Below are positions 1-8,647 of a stretch of DNA of 64,000 nucleotides, in pieces; within the stretch, counting starts at the first letter, position 1, and every line of letters begins with the position of its first letter. The notes under the pieces were generated by a model that saw only the letters and a program-made list of their open reading frames with translations, was not told the DNA's origin and ran no database searches. Where the stretch lies: contig NZ_OY781365.1 in the NCBI RefSeq assembly GCF_963676815.1, positions 4,126,501-4,190,500 on the forward strand, in the 5' to 3' direction. A program made the position numbers and the translations under genes. Source of the DNA: an uncultured Draconibacterium sp. (GTDB taxonomy: Bacteria; Bacteroidota; Bacteroidia; Bacteroidales; Prolixibacteraceae).

Positions 1-221
1 TTTAATCCATTTCTGTTTTGCCCTTTTCTGAATAATGTGTTCCGATATTTTTCTGTCAATTTTTCCATTTCTGACTGTAATCTTTTGCGATAAATGAGCT
101 GTTTTTTTTCGCTTTCAATTCAATAAAAACTTCGTTGTTTTAAGTTTTCAATCCACAATCTAATAAGAAAAAAGAGAGATTGGCAACTGTATTATTTCAA
201 AATTTTCTGCATTTGCCCAAA

Positions 222-335
222 TGTTACAATTCGTGCAAAATCTGTTACAAATGCGAAGATGAAAGGCGCCGTATCGCTTATTATACCTCCGCTGTGCGAT
301 TGGATTTGTTACAATACTATCGGAGAATGTTACAA
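222..335 (+). promoter_or_regulatory. Four TGTTACAA direct repeats in two 21-bp-spaced pairs
   Basis: Exact TGTTACAA copies lie at 222-229, 243-250, 307-314 and 328-335. The start-to-start distance within each pair is exactly 21 bp, two helical turns, and the two pairs are 85 bp apart. Direct repeats 21 bp apart are the classic layout of AraC-family half-sites, and many PUL hybrid two-component systems carry an AraC-type DNA-binding domain. The most proximal copy ends 30 bp before the putative -7 element at 366-373, where an activator would overlap or abut the -33 position. Related motifs precede the second susC (5330-5369) and the GH27 operon (11848-11876). That a PUL-specific activator binds here is inference. 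Confidence 0.7.
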
Positions 336-365
336 TTGATGATGTGGGTTTGGAAGCTCTGTCTC

Positions 366-373
366 TATTTTTG
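366..373 (+). promoter_or_regulatory. Putative -7 element (TATTTTTG) of the first susCD operon
   Basis: TATTTTTG matches the Bacteroidota -7 consensus TAnnTTTG. No TTTG stands 19-21 bp upstream; the nearest is at 349-352. That fits an activator-dependent promoter whose -33 function is replaced by the protein bound at the TGTTACAA site at 328-335. Transcription would start near 380, leaving a leader of roughly 90 bases. Confidence 0.5.
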
Positions 374-435
374 AAGTGTTGATTTTTACTTTAAAATTGA
401 GCGTAGATTTCAATTCGGAAAATCAAAATTAGAAG

Positions 436-625
436 TAAATAATTCAATCAATAAACTATTAAAAAACAAACTATGAAGAAAAGTATTTTTTTGCTATTAA
501 TTGTTTTGTGTACGTCCATTGTCGGGATGGCGCAAAAGAGCATTAGTGGTATTGTTACCGATAGTAATAAGGAGCCAATGCCTGGTGTTACTGTTGTAGT
601 TAAAAATACAACAACGGGAACAGTA
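436..625 (+). repeat. Leader and 5' end shared with the second susC-like gene (copy 1)
   Basis: The A/T-rich leader just before the ATG, the signal-peptide codons and the first part of the carboxypeptidase-regulatory-like domain are nearly identical to 5466-5656. From about 531 to 615 only a handful of bases differ, while the downstream plug and barrel regions are clearly diverged. This points to a duplicated susCD unit whose 5' ends were kept alike by recent conversion or recombination. Confidence 0.7.
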
Positions 626-3565
626 ACAGGCATGGATGGGAGCTATAGTATAAATGTTCCTGGTGATGCCAGCATTTTGGTTTTTTCATTTATAGGAATG
701 GAAACCAAAGACGTTGAAATTAATGGACAATCTGTCGTTAATGTACAACTTGAATCGGCTGTGACTGAATTGGATGAGGTAGTAGCTATCGGATATGGAA
801 CAGTGAAAAAAAGTGATTTGACTGGTTCTGTAGCAAGTGTGAAGGCGGCTGAATTAGTGCAGGCAAGCCCAACATCTGCCATTGATGCTTTACAAGGGCG
901 TGTGGCTGGTGTTCAGGTGAAAACACAGTCGGGAGAGCCTGGTGGGGCTGTACGTGTTAATATTCGGGGAGTTAATTCTATTACTGGAGGTTCAACTCCA
1001 TTATATGTAATTGATGGTATACAGATTGATGCTAACGAGGCTGACGTAGCTACTTCCAGTATTGACAATTCTAATTCATTTAATCCTCTGGCAGGATTGA
1101 ACCCTGAAGATATTGAAAGTATGGAATTTTTAAAAGATGCCTCTGCAACAGCTATTTATGGCTCCCGTGGAGCCAATGGTGTAATTCTTATTACAACAAA
1201 GACTGGTAAAGGTGGTAAGGCGACTTTCAATTATAGTGCAAATGCAGGATTTTCGAATGCCACCAATAAAATAGTGATGTTGGATGCAGATGAATATATA
1301 GATTATGGCTTAGAATATGGGTATGAGAATTTTTTTGATGAGGAAGGTAATCCAAAAGATTTGTCTAATGCTAAAAAGTATAACTGGGAAGACGAAGCCT
1401 ACAGAACAGCTTTTTCTCAATCACATACTATATCATTGTCAGGAGGTACGAAAGTAACTAACTATTCTGCGAGTGTAGGATATTTGGATGAAGAAGGGAT
1501 TTTGATTAATAATAGTTTTAATCGTCTTACCGGTAGAATGAATTTAAGCCATAAGTTTTCAGATAAGTTTAAGGTAGATCTCAGAATGACCTCGGCTGAT
1601 ACTGAAACTATTGGTTTGACAAGCGGAGGAGGTTACGGAGGAGTTGCCAGATCTGTATTAACCAGTAGTCCGGTTATAATTCCAGACCCAGCTGATGATT
1701 CTGAAACTTTCAGCTCCCCTATAGATGATATTACGTATTCAGATGTAAATTCTAAGCTATCAAGATATTTACTATCTCTCGGATTAACGTATGATTTTTC
1801 TAAGAATTTTTCCTATAAAGTTTCAGGAAATAGTAACAAATCAAAATCAAAAGGAAAGGAATTTTATACTATAGAAACAAGACGAGGAAGATATGACAAT
1901 GGACGTGCTGTATTAAAAGAAATTAATACCGATAATTATACACTAACCAATCAATTAGATTATAAAGGCAACATCAATAAAGTTCATCGTTTTTCTTCCT
2001 TTATAGCCTATGAAATTAGTGAAAATTCGAGAGAGGGATTTGCGGTGGACGTGGTTGATTTTCCATATGAAACTACAGGATACAATGATATAAAAATTGC
2101 TTCGGCTGCAAAAGGATATACATCTTTTAAAGAAACATATCATAGAGTATCTTATTTGGGAAGAGTAAATTACAACTATAAAGGAAAGTACTTTGTTACA
2201 GGTTCGTTACGTAGAGATGGCTCAGATCGCGTAAGTGAAAATAATAGATTTAAAAATTTCCCTTCGGCTGCCCTGGCATGGACAGTAAGTAACGAGAATT
2301 TTCTGAAAAATTCAGATAAGATTACGAACCTTAAGTTAAGGCTTAGTTATGGCGAAACCGGTAATGAGCGTATTGCTACAGGAGCCTCTTTTTCACGATT
2401 TTCAGATGCGTATGTATCCATCAATGAATCGGAAGTATTTGGATTAATTCCATCAAGAGTGACGAATCCTGATTTAGATTGGGAAACGACTAAGCAATTT
2501 AATGGTGGTTTTGATTTGAGCATGTTAAATAGCAGAGTGAATTTGACTTTTGATGCGTACCAAAAAGAAACCGTAGATATGCTATTGGATAAACCATTAT
2601 CAACTCAGGCGGGATCACCTTCAAGGATTGAGAATATTGGGAGTCTTGAGAATAAGGGGTTTGAAATATCTTTGGTAACGCATAATATCTCAAAACAAAA
2701 ATTCTCATGGAAAACAGATATTTCGGTTTCACACAATAAAAATGAGGTGACAGCACTTGGAAGTGAAGGAGAAATTATTCCGGTGTCTATTGGACGAGCT
2801 GTAATTCAAACCATTTCACAGATAGAGGTCGGGCAGCCTATTGGCTCTTTTTATGGTTATGAATGGGATGGAATTTATCAATTAGATGATTATGAGGATG
2901 TAGATGCACGTATCCTTAAGCCTGGTGTTATTAGTGGTCCTAAAACTACTACCAGGGCAGGGAGCTTAAAGTTTAAAGACCAATTAACGGTTGATACTGA
3001 TGGTGATGGGGTGCCAGATGCAGGTGATGGCATTATTAATGACGATGATTTAAAGTACCTGGGAAATAGTAACCCAGATTTTTTTGGAGGGATTAACAAT
3101 ACATTTAATTATGGGAATTTTGATTTTAACTTTTTTCTTGAATGGCAGTATGGGAATGAAGTGTTTAATCAATCAAAGTATAATTTAGAAGGACAAAATC
3201 AGTTTAATATCACTCAAGAATTTTATGATAATAAATGGACTGAAGATAATCCTACCAACAAATATCCTGGTTTGACCAGAGATAATGATAATGCAAATCT
3301 GGTTTCAAGTTATTTTGTGGAAGACGGTTCTTATTTAAGACTGGCAAATGCCACATTAGGTTATAGTTTACCTGAGAACCTAATAGGTAGAATAGGTTTT
3401 AGCAATGTAAGGTTTTATCTTACGGGTACAAACCTGGCAATATGGACAAAGTACACGGGGTATGATCCGGATCTTAGCTCGGGCAATAAACTCTTACGCG
3501 GAGTAGACAGAGCTTCGTACCCAAGGAACAGAAAAATTATTTTTGGTTTAAACGTAACATTCTAA
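473..3565 (+). CDS. SusC-like TonB-dependent outer-membrane transporter (region A, copy 1)
   Basis: This 1030-residue protein is a SusC/RagA-type porin that imports oligosaccharides across the outer membrane together with its SusD lid. Residues 1-20 are a signal peptide ending at an AQ cleavage site. Residues 21-100 form the carboxypeptidase-regulatory-like domain, and about 110-235 form the plug, with the family motifs ELDEVVAIGYG and LKDASATAIYGSRGANGV. The rest is the 22-strand barrel, ending in the aromatic motif FGLNVTF. The ATG at 473 is supported by the signal peptide and by the matching start of the second copy. The SusD gene follows after 10 bp. TGTTACAA repeats upstream suggest induction by a PUL regulator. 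The substrate cannot be read from the protein; the enzymes downstream suggest a sulfated glycan. Confidence 0.95.
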   Translation: MKKSIFLLLIVLCTSIVGMAQKSISGIVTDSNKEPMPGVTVVVKNTTTGTVTGMDGSYSINVPGDASILVFSFIGMETKDVEINGQSVVNVQLESAVTELDEVVAIGYGTVKKSDLTGSVASVKAAELVQASPTSAIDALQGRVAGVQVKTQSGEPGGAVRVNIRGVNSITGGSTPLYVIDGIQIDANEADVATSSIDNSNSFNPLAGLNPEDIESMEFLKDASATAIYGSRGANGVILITTKTGKGGKATFNYSANAGFSNATNKIVMLDADEYIDYGLEYGYENFFDEEGNPKDLSNAKKYNWEDEAYRTAFSQSHTISLSGGTKVTNYSASVGYLDEEGILINNSFNRLTGRMNLSHKFSDKFKVDLRMTSADTETIGLTSGGGYGGVARSVLTSSPVIIPDPADDSETFSSPIDDITYSDVNSKLSRYLLSLGLTYDFSKNFSYKVSGNSNKSKSKGKEFYTIETRRGRYDNGRAVLKEINTDNYTLTNQLDYKGNINKVHRFSSFIAYEISENSREGFAVDVVDFPYETTGYNDIKIASAAKGYTSFKETYHRVSYLGRVNYNYKGKYFVTGSLRRDGSDRVSENNRFKNFPSAALAWTVSNENFLKNSDKITNLKLRLSYGETGNERIATGASFSRFSDAYVSINESEVFGLIPSRVTNPDLDWETTKQFNGGFDLSMLNSRVNLTFDAYQKETVDMLLDKPLSTQAGSPSRIENIGSLENKGFEISLVTHNISKQKFSWKTDISVSHNKNEVTALGSEGEIIPVSIGRAVIQTISQIEVGQPIGSFYGYEWDGIYQLDDYEDVDARILKPGVISGPKTTTRAGSLKFKDQLTVDTDGDGVPDAGDGIINDDDLKYLGNSNPDFFGGINNTFNYGNFDFNFFLEWQYGNEVFNQSKYNLEGQNQFNITQEFYDNKWTEDNPTNKYPGLTRDNDNANLVSSYFVEDGSYLRLANATLGYSLPENLIGRIGFSNVRFYLTGTNLAIWTKYTGYDPDLSSGNKLLRGVDRASYPRNRKIIFGLNVTF

Positions 3566-3575
3566 TTGAAAAACA

Positions 3576-5228
3576 ATGAAAAGATTATATAAAATAAGTT
3601 ACATTTTTATCATCGCATTGACTTTGTTTGCTTGTGATGATATGCTGGATGGAAGTCCGGAATCATTTATAACAACTGAAACGTTTTATAATACAATAGA
3701 GGAGGCCGATATAGCACTTTCGGGAGCATATTCTGTTATTAATGCAAATAACGTGGCAGGAAAAGGTAATAGAAATACTTTTGCCAATGGGTTGCTGTAT
3801 ATGTTAAACGGGGGTACCGATGAGATGATTCTTAGAAATGGGAATGATCAGGTAAGACCTTTTGGTGTTGCGTCTTATAATGGAGAAGAGTCACATTTAA
3901 TTTACAATTGGTATTATTGGTATGCCGGAATTAACGCTGTTAATATTCTTTTGGACAGAATAGAACTTATGGATGTAGCTGAGGCTGATGAAAATAGAAA
4001 AAATGAAATGATTGCTGAAGCGCGTTTTTTACGAGGTATTTACCATATGTATCTGGCACAACTGTTCGGCGGAATCCCCGTTAATACTACCGCAATTGCA
4101 GATCCAATGCAAGAAAGGCAGTCGTTAGAGGTGGTGTATACTCAGGTGACAGAGGATTTATTATATGCTTATAACAATTTAAATAATAGGGCTACACATT
4201 TAGGAAGAGCCGATAAATGGATTGCAGGAGCTTATTTGGCAAAAACATATTGTTATTTGGGTAGCTGTAAAACGAACAATGTAAGTGAGAATTTGAATTT
4301 CCCTTTGAATAGCTTTCAGTGGGTTGATGCAAATGAAATGTACTCAAAAGCATTGCCGATTCTAAATAGTATCGAAACGGATGGCGGCTATGTTTTAATT
4401 AATGAGTACGACAGATTGTTTAGGGCAACAACTTCCGAAGATCAAAGAAAAGAATGCCTGTTTATGGCCGAAGCAAATGATAATCTTACCACAAGATCGA
4501 CTAACAACTGGTATCGTATTTTGCTTGGAAGAGGAAACTATAGGCAAGGAGGAGGCCCTACCGATTTTCTACCTACTGTTGAATTGTATAAAATTTACGA
4601 TGCAGCAGATATTCGGAGAGATCATAACCTCACCGATGGTTTGCAGAGAAATCCTGTTCCGGTAGATATTGATGGATATACTTATTACACTCCATTTTTG
4701 GTGAAAGATATTGATAAAGCTGGTAGGAATTATAGTCAGAGTAAATTTAGGGTTCAGGGAATAGAATCAAGAACTTTTACCGATAAATTTAATACGGAAG
4801 GTAATTTCCCTTTAATAAGATTAGCTGATGTTTTGCTATTAAAAGCCGAAGCTCAATACTATACCGGGGACGAGCCTGGTGCAAGAAATACAATATCGAA
4901 AGTGCGGTTAAGAGCAGCAGGTAACGATACCTCTGTTAGAGATGCTTTGGATATAGCCTATAATAAATCAGATTTTGCAGAGGAGTTGTTGGAAGAACGG
5001 TCAAGGGAACTATGTTTTGAATGTCAAAGAAGATTTGACTTAATAAGATTTGGTAAACATATGGAAGCAGTGGAGAATCTTGGTCCGGGATCCGGCCAAT
5101 GGAATAGTGAACAACAGATTGATGCACTTAAGGCTAATTGGAGTGGTCATGAATTTAAAATATGGTATCCTATACCCAAAGACCAGGTTACTATTAATAC
5201 CAATCTGGTACAGAATCCCGGGTATTAA
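3576..5228 (+). CDS. SusD-like glycan-binding lipoprotein (region A, copy 1)
   Basis: This 550-residue protein is a SusD/RagB-family surface lipoprotein that caps the preceding SusC and captures glycan. A signal peptide ends in the lipobox LFAC, with the lipidated cysteine at residue 20 followed by acidic residues, as is usual for surface export in Bacteroidota. The N-terminal half carries the TPR-like helices (EARFLRGIYHMYLAQLFGG). The C-terminal half has the family segments LLLKAEAQYYTGDEPGARN and EELLEERSRELCFECQRRFD, and the protein ends in LVQNPGY, the typical SusD terminus. It follows susC by 10 bp, so the two are cotranscribed. It resembles the second SusD in this window throughout, especially near the C terminus. 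Confidence 0.95.
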   Translation: MKRLYKISYIFIIALTLFACDDMLDGSPESFITTETFYNTIEEADIALSGAYSVINANNVAGKGNRNTFANGLLYMLNGGTDEMILRNGNDQVRPFGVASYNGEESHLIYNWYYWYAGINAVNILLDRIELMDVAEADENRKNEMIAEARFLRGIYHMYLAQLFGGIPVNTTAIADPMQERQSLEVVYTQVTEDLLYAYNNLNNRATHLGRADKWIAGAYLAKTYCYLGSCKTNNVSENLNFPLNSFQWVDANEMYSKALPILNSIETDGGYVLINEYDRLFRATTSEDQRKECLFMAEANDNLTTRSTNNWYRILLGRGNYRQGGGPTDFLPTVELYKIYDAADIRRDHNLTDGLQRNPVPVDIDGYTYYTPFLVKDIDKAGRNYSQSKFRVQGIESRTFTDKFNTEGNFPLIRLADVLLLKAEAQYYTGDEPGARNTISKVRLRAAGNDTSVRDALDIAYNKSDFAEELLEERSRELCFECQRRFDLIRFGKHMEAVENLGPGSGQWNSEQQIDALKANWSGHEFKIWYPIPKDQVTINTNLVQNPGY

Positions 5229-5258
5229 ACGATAGAACCGTATAAATATTTTAATTAA

Positions 5259-5307
5259 ACCGGTGGTAAATATTGTTTATCCTGATTTTCCACCGGTATA
5301 ACTTTTT
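5259..5307 (+). terminator. Hairpin after the first susCD pair
   Basis: Eight-base arms ACCGGTGG (5259-5266) and CCACCGGT (5290-5297) pair perfectly across a 23-base loop and are followed by ATAACTTTTT. The long loop and the gap before the T run make this a weak intrinsic terminator or an mRNA 3'-end stabiliser rather than a textbook one. Confidence 0.5.
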
Positions 5308-5329
5308 CGATCTTAATTGTGGCAGGTTT

Positions 5330-5369
5330 TGTTACAAAGTGTTATTGTTATGTCTCGTAATTGTTACAA
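5330..5369 (+). promoter_or_regulatory. TGTTACAA motifs upstream of the second susC-like gene
   Basis: Exact TGTTACAA copies lie at 5330-5337 and 5362-5369, 32 bp apart (three helical turns). A degenerate copy, TGTTATTG at 5340-5347, lies 22 bp before the second one. The arrangement resembles the four sites before the first susC but is less regular. No clear TAnnTTTG element was found downstream, so the exact promoter is not assigned. Confidence 0.55.
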
Positions 5370-5465
5370 AAAAGCAATAATGTTAAAATGGCTGAAAAGT
5401 TTATGGAGGGCTTCCTATTTTATCTATGGCCTTGGGAATAAGACTGAAAAAATCAAAATAAAATT

Positions 5466-5656
5466 TAAATAATTTAATTAATAAACTAATTAAAAATCAA
5501 ACTATGAAGAGAAGTATTTTATTGCTCTTAATTGTTTTGTGCACCTCGGTAGTGGGATTTGCACAAAAGAGCATTAGTGGTATTGTTACGGATAGTAATA
5601 AGGAGCCAATGCCTGGTGTTACTGTTGTGTTTAAAAATACAACAACCGGAACAGTA
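5466..5656 (+). repeat. Leader and 5' end shared with the first susC-like gene (copy 2)
   Basis: This is the partner of 436-625. The leader (AAATAA, then TTAATTAATAAACTAA and a CAAACTATGAAG start) and the first 50 codons match closely, with only a few substitutions between 5562 and 5646. Identity falls after the carboxypeptidase-like domain. Confidence 0.7.
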
Positions 5657-8635
5657 ACAGGTATGGATGGGGATTATAAACTTAATGTTCCCGATAACGC
5701 CAGTGTTTTAGTTTTTTCATTTATAGGAATGGAAACTAAAGAAGTTGGAATTAATGGGCAAACTGTCCTTAATGTTCAACTTGAATCGGCTGTTACTGAA
5801 CTGGATGAAGTAATTGCCATTGGATATGGTACAGTAAGAAAGAGGGATTTAACAGGTTCCGTTTCCAATATTCGATCGGAAGAGATTACTCAATCTCAAT
5901 CGGTAAATGTTATGAATGCTATGCAAGGGCGAATGTCGGGTGTGCAGATTAGTTCTGAGTCAGGAGAACCTGGTAGTGGTATCAATATTCGTATTCGTGG
6001 TGCCAATTCCATTGTCGGAGGCTCGACACCTTTGTTTGTTATCGATGGTGTGCAAATAGATGTAAACAAAGATGAAGTCGCCTCTTCCGGTTCCACAACT
6101 GGAACAATGGATCCACTTTCTTCTTTAAATCCTGCCGATATTGAATCGATTGATGTTTTGAAAGATGCTTCAGCAACAGCCATTTATGGTTCACGTGGCG
6201 CCAATGGTGTAGTAATTGTTACAACTAAATCGGGGAAAGATGGGAAATCATCTTTAGAATATAATGGTACTTTTGCTTTATCAGAAGCTTCAAAGAAACT
6301 GGATGTATTAAGTGCAGATGATTACTATGATTATCAGGTACTAAGAGAGAATGAATCATTTTACATGATGGATACCAATGATGATGGAGAGTATGATACA
6401 CCTCGCGACTTCTCAACCATTCAATCGCACAATTGGCAGGATGAGGCCTTGCGCACAGCCCAGTCGCAGCAACACATGATTTCAGCTTCGGGTGGAAATA
6501 AAAAGTCGAATTATTCGGCAAGCGTGAGTTATCTTTCGCAAGAGGGACTTTTAAAAGAAAATGATTTTGACCGTTATAATTTTCGTATAAAGCTGAATCA
6601 TATACAGTCAGAAAAGTTAAAACTTGGCTTTAATCTCAATAATGCTTTTTCAGAACTTACAGGTGCTGCTAATAATGGTGGACCAAACGCCTATCAGGGA
6701 CCCGTCCAATTCATAGTTCTGGGGAATCCCTGGGAGATTATCGATGAAGATATTGAAGATGCTGGACAGGCGTACATCTCTCCTTTGGCACTTCTAGAAA
6801 GAGCTGATAAAACCACTCGTTTATTTAGAAGTTTGGGAAGTTTAGACTTGGAGTATGAGATAACCAAAGGTTTAACCTATAAAGGTATGTTTGGTGGAAC
6901 TTATTCAAAATCGAAACTAAAAGAATATTATGGCACTAATACAAACTGGGGTGTTGTTTGGGGTGGTAGAGCTGCTATTACGGAAGTTGGAACCTATTCT
7001 GCTAATCATTCATCTCAGTTAAATTATGTAAAAACCTTTAACGAGAAGCATCAATTTAACGCTATGGCTGCTTTTGAGGTAAACCATTATAATTATGAAC
7101 ATTTTAGAAATCAAGTTGCAAGTTTTGCAGATGAGTCTACAGGTGTTAATGATATTAGTAAAGGAGCAGTAAATCTAGAGTACAGTTCAAGTAGATGGAG
7201 TACTAATCGACTTTCGTATTTAGGTCGTGTAAACTATACCTTTAATGATAAATACCTGTTAACTGCAAGTTTACGTGCCGATGGGTCTGATAAGTTTGGA
7301 GCAAATAATCGTTGGGGATATTTCCCGTCAGGCGCTTTTGCGTGGAGAATGAGTGAAGAAAGCTTTATAAAAGATGTTGAGAAGATAAGCAATTTGAAAC
7401 TACGTTTAAGTTATGGTAAAACGGGTAACGAACGTATTCCTGCATATAGCTATTTTGCCCAAATGGCTAATGCCTATTATGCCAGCGATGATAACTTAAT
7501 GTTTGGTATGGCACCTGCTACTTTGGAGAGTCCTGATTTGAAGTGGGAGACCACCACACAGTATAATGCAGGTATGGACTTTGGCTTTTTTAAGAACAGG
7601 CTAAATATCAATGTTGACTATTACCTGAAACAAACCAGAGATATGCTATTGAATGCTCCAATTGCAGCACAAAGTGGATTTAAAAATCAATGGTTAAATA
7701 TTGGAAGTCTTGATAATTCCGGGTGGGAATTTAATATTTCATCTGTAAATATTCAAACAAAGAATTTTACCTGGGAAAGTAACTTTAATATTAGTTTCAA
7801 CAAAAACGAAGTACTGGATATCGGTGGAGCCGAATTTATTCCTGTAACCATTTCTAATGGTTGGATAACTAATCCAGGTCGGGTAATTGTTGGTGAACCA
7901 ATTGGAACCATGTATGGATATGAGTCTGATGGTATTTATCAAATTGACGAGTTCAATTGGCAGAACAATAGTGACCCATCAATTGCTCATGAAGATAGGA
8001 CATATACTTTAAAGGAAGGGGGATTACCTTTTACAAGTGGTACTGCAGTGCCAGGAGCGCAGAAATACAAAGATTTAAGTGGCCCTGATGGGGTTCCTGA
8101 TGGAGTGGTTGACGATACCTACGATAGAACAATAATTGGTAATAGCGCACCAAAACACATGGGGGGGCTTAATAACTCATTTACTTATAAAAATTTCGAC
8201 TTAGGCGTTTTCTTTCAATGGAGTTATGGAAATGAGATTTATAATGCGGCAAAATATCGTGAAGCTGGTACGCAATCATGGATGAATATCAGGCAGGATT
8301 ATTATGAAAATTATTGGTCAGAATCTAACCCATCAAATGAATATCCGGGACTTGGTCAAATCAGTTCTGCAATTTCTTCTTATTACGTTGAAGATGGCTC
8401 ATATTTACGATTAAAAACAGTGAGTTTGGGGTACACCCTACCTAATGATTTATTGACAGGTACAGGGATTTCATATGTGAAATTCTTTGTTACTGGTCAA
8501 AACTTGATTACATGGACAAATTATTCTGGTTTTGATCCTGAAGTAAACTCTAATAATCCACTTTTGCCTGGGTTTGAAAGATTCTCATATCCACGTCCAA
8601 GAACTGTAACCTTTGGTGTTAATGTTAAATTCTAA
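5504..8635 (+). CDS. SusC-like TonB-dependent outer-membrane transporter (region A, copy 2)
   Basis: This 1043-residue protein is a SusC-family porin paralogous to the one at 473-3565. It has a signal peptide (1-20), a carboxypeptidase-regulatory-like domain (21-100), a plug with IAIGYGTV and DASATAIYGSRGANG, and a C-terminal barrel ending FGVNVKF. The first 110 residues are nearly the same as in the first copy. The barrel, and so the substrate-binding surface, is clearly different, suggesting the pair imports related but distinct oligosaccharides. A run of seven Gs at 8161-8167 lies in the coding sequence and the frame is intact. The SusD partner starts 12 bp downstream. Confidence 0.95.
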   Translation: MKRSILLLLIVLCTSVVGFAQKSISGIVTDSNKEPMPGVTVVFKNTTTGTVTGMDGDYKLNVPDNASVLVFSFIGMETKEVGINGQTVLNVQLESAVTELDEVIAIGYGTVRKRDLTGSVSNIRSEEITQSQSVNVMNAMQGRMSGVQISSESGEPGSGINIRIRGANSIVGGSTPLFVIDGVQIDVNKDEVASSGSTTGTMDPLSSLNPADIESIDVLKDASATAIYGSRGANGVVIVTTKSGKDGKSSLEYNGTFALSEASKKLDVLSADDYYDYQVLRENESFYMMDTNDDGEYDTPRDFSTIQSHNWQDEALRTAQSQQHMISASGGNKKSNYSASVSYLSQEGLLKENDFDRYNFRIKLNHIQSEKLKLGFNLNNAFSELTGAANNGGPNAYQGPVQFIVLGNPWEIIDEDIEDAGQAYISPLALLERADKTTRLFRSLGSLDLEYEITKGLTYKGMFGGTYSKSKLKEYYGTNTNWGVVWGGRAAITEVGTYSANHSSQLNYVKTFNEKHQFNAMAAFEVNHYNYEHFRNQVASFADESTGVNDISKGAVNLEYSSSRWSTNRLSYLGRVNYTFNDKYLLTASLRADGSDKFGANNRWGYFPSGAFAWRMSEESFIKDVEKISNLKLRLSYGKTGNERIPAYSYFAQMANAYYASDDNLMFGMAPATLESPDLKWETTTQYNAGMDFGFFKNRLNINVDYYLKQTRDMLLNAPIAAQSGFKNQWLNIGSLDNSGWEFNISSVNIQTKNFTWESNFNISFNKNEVLDIGGAEFIPVTISNGWITNPGRVIVGEPIGTMYGYESDGIYQIDEFNWQNNSDPSIAHEDRTYTLKEGGLPFTSGTAVPGAQKYKDLSGPDGVPDGVVDDTYDRTIIGNSAPKHMGGLNNSFTYKNFDLGVFFQWSYGNEIYNAAKYREAGTQSWMNIRQDYYENYWSESNPSNEYPGLGQISSAISSYYVEDGSYLRLKTVSLGYTLPNDLLTGTGISYVKFFVTGQNLITWTNYSGFDPEVNSNNPLLPGFERFSYPRPRTVTFGVNVKF

Positions 8636-8647
8636 AGAAATATTAAG

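Larger units (their letters stand above)
1..472. other. Non-coding left-edge region and leader of the first susC-like gene
   Basis: No convincing gene is visible in these 472 bases. The short open frames on both strands lack family resemblance and good starts. What the region does hold is a set of four TGTTACAA motifs between 222 and 335, a -7-like element at 366-373 and an A/T-rich leader of about 95 bases before the SusC start at 473. Nothing recognisable was found in bases 1-200. Confidence 0.6.

Noticed and set aside
1..117. Minus-strand open frame at the left edge (K/R-rich peptide)
   Set aside because: It has no start codon within the stretch and is bounded by a stop at 115-117. The lysine-rich content follows from A/T-rich DNA.
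180..374. 64-codon open frame upstream of the first susC
   Set aside because: It starts at a TTG, overlaps the four TGTTACAA motifs and promoter, and its translation resembles no protein family. It is more likely regulatory DNA.
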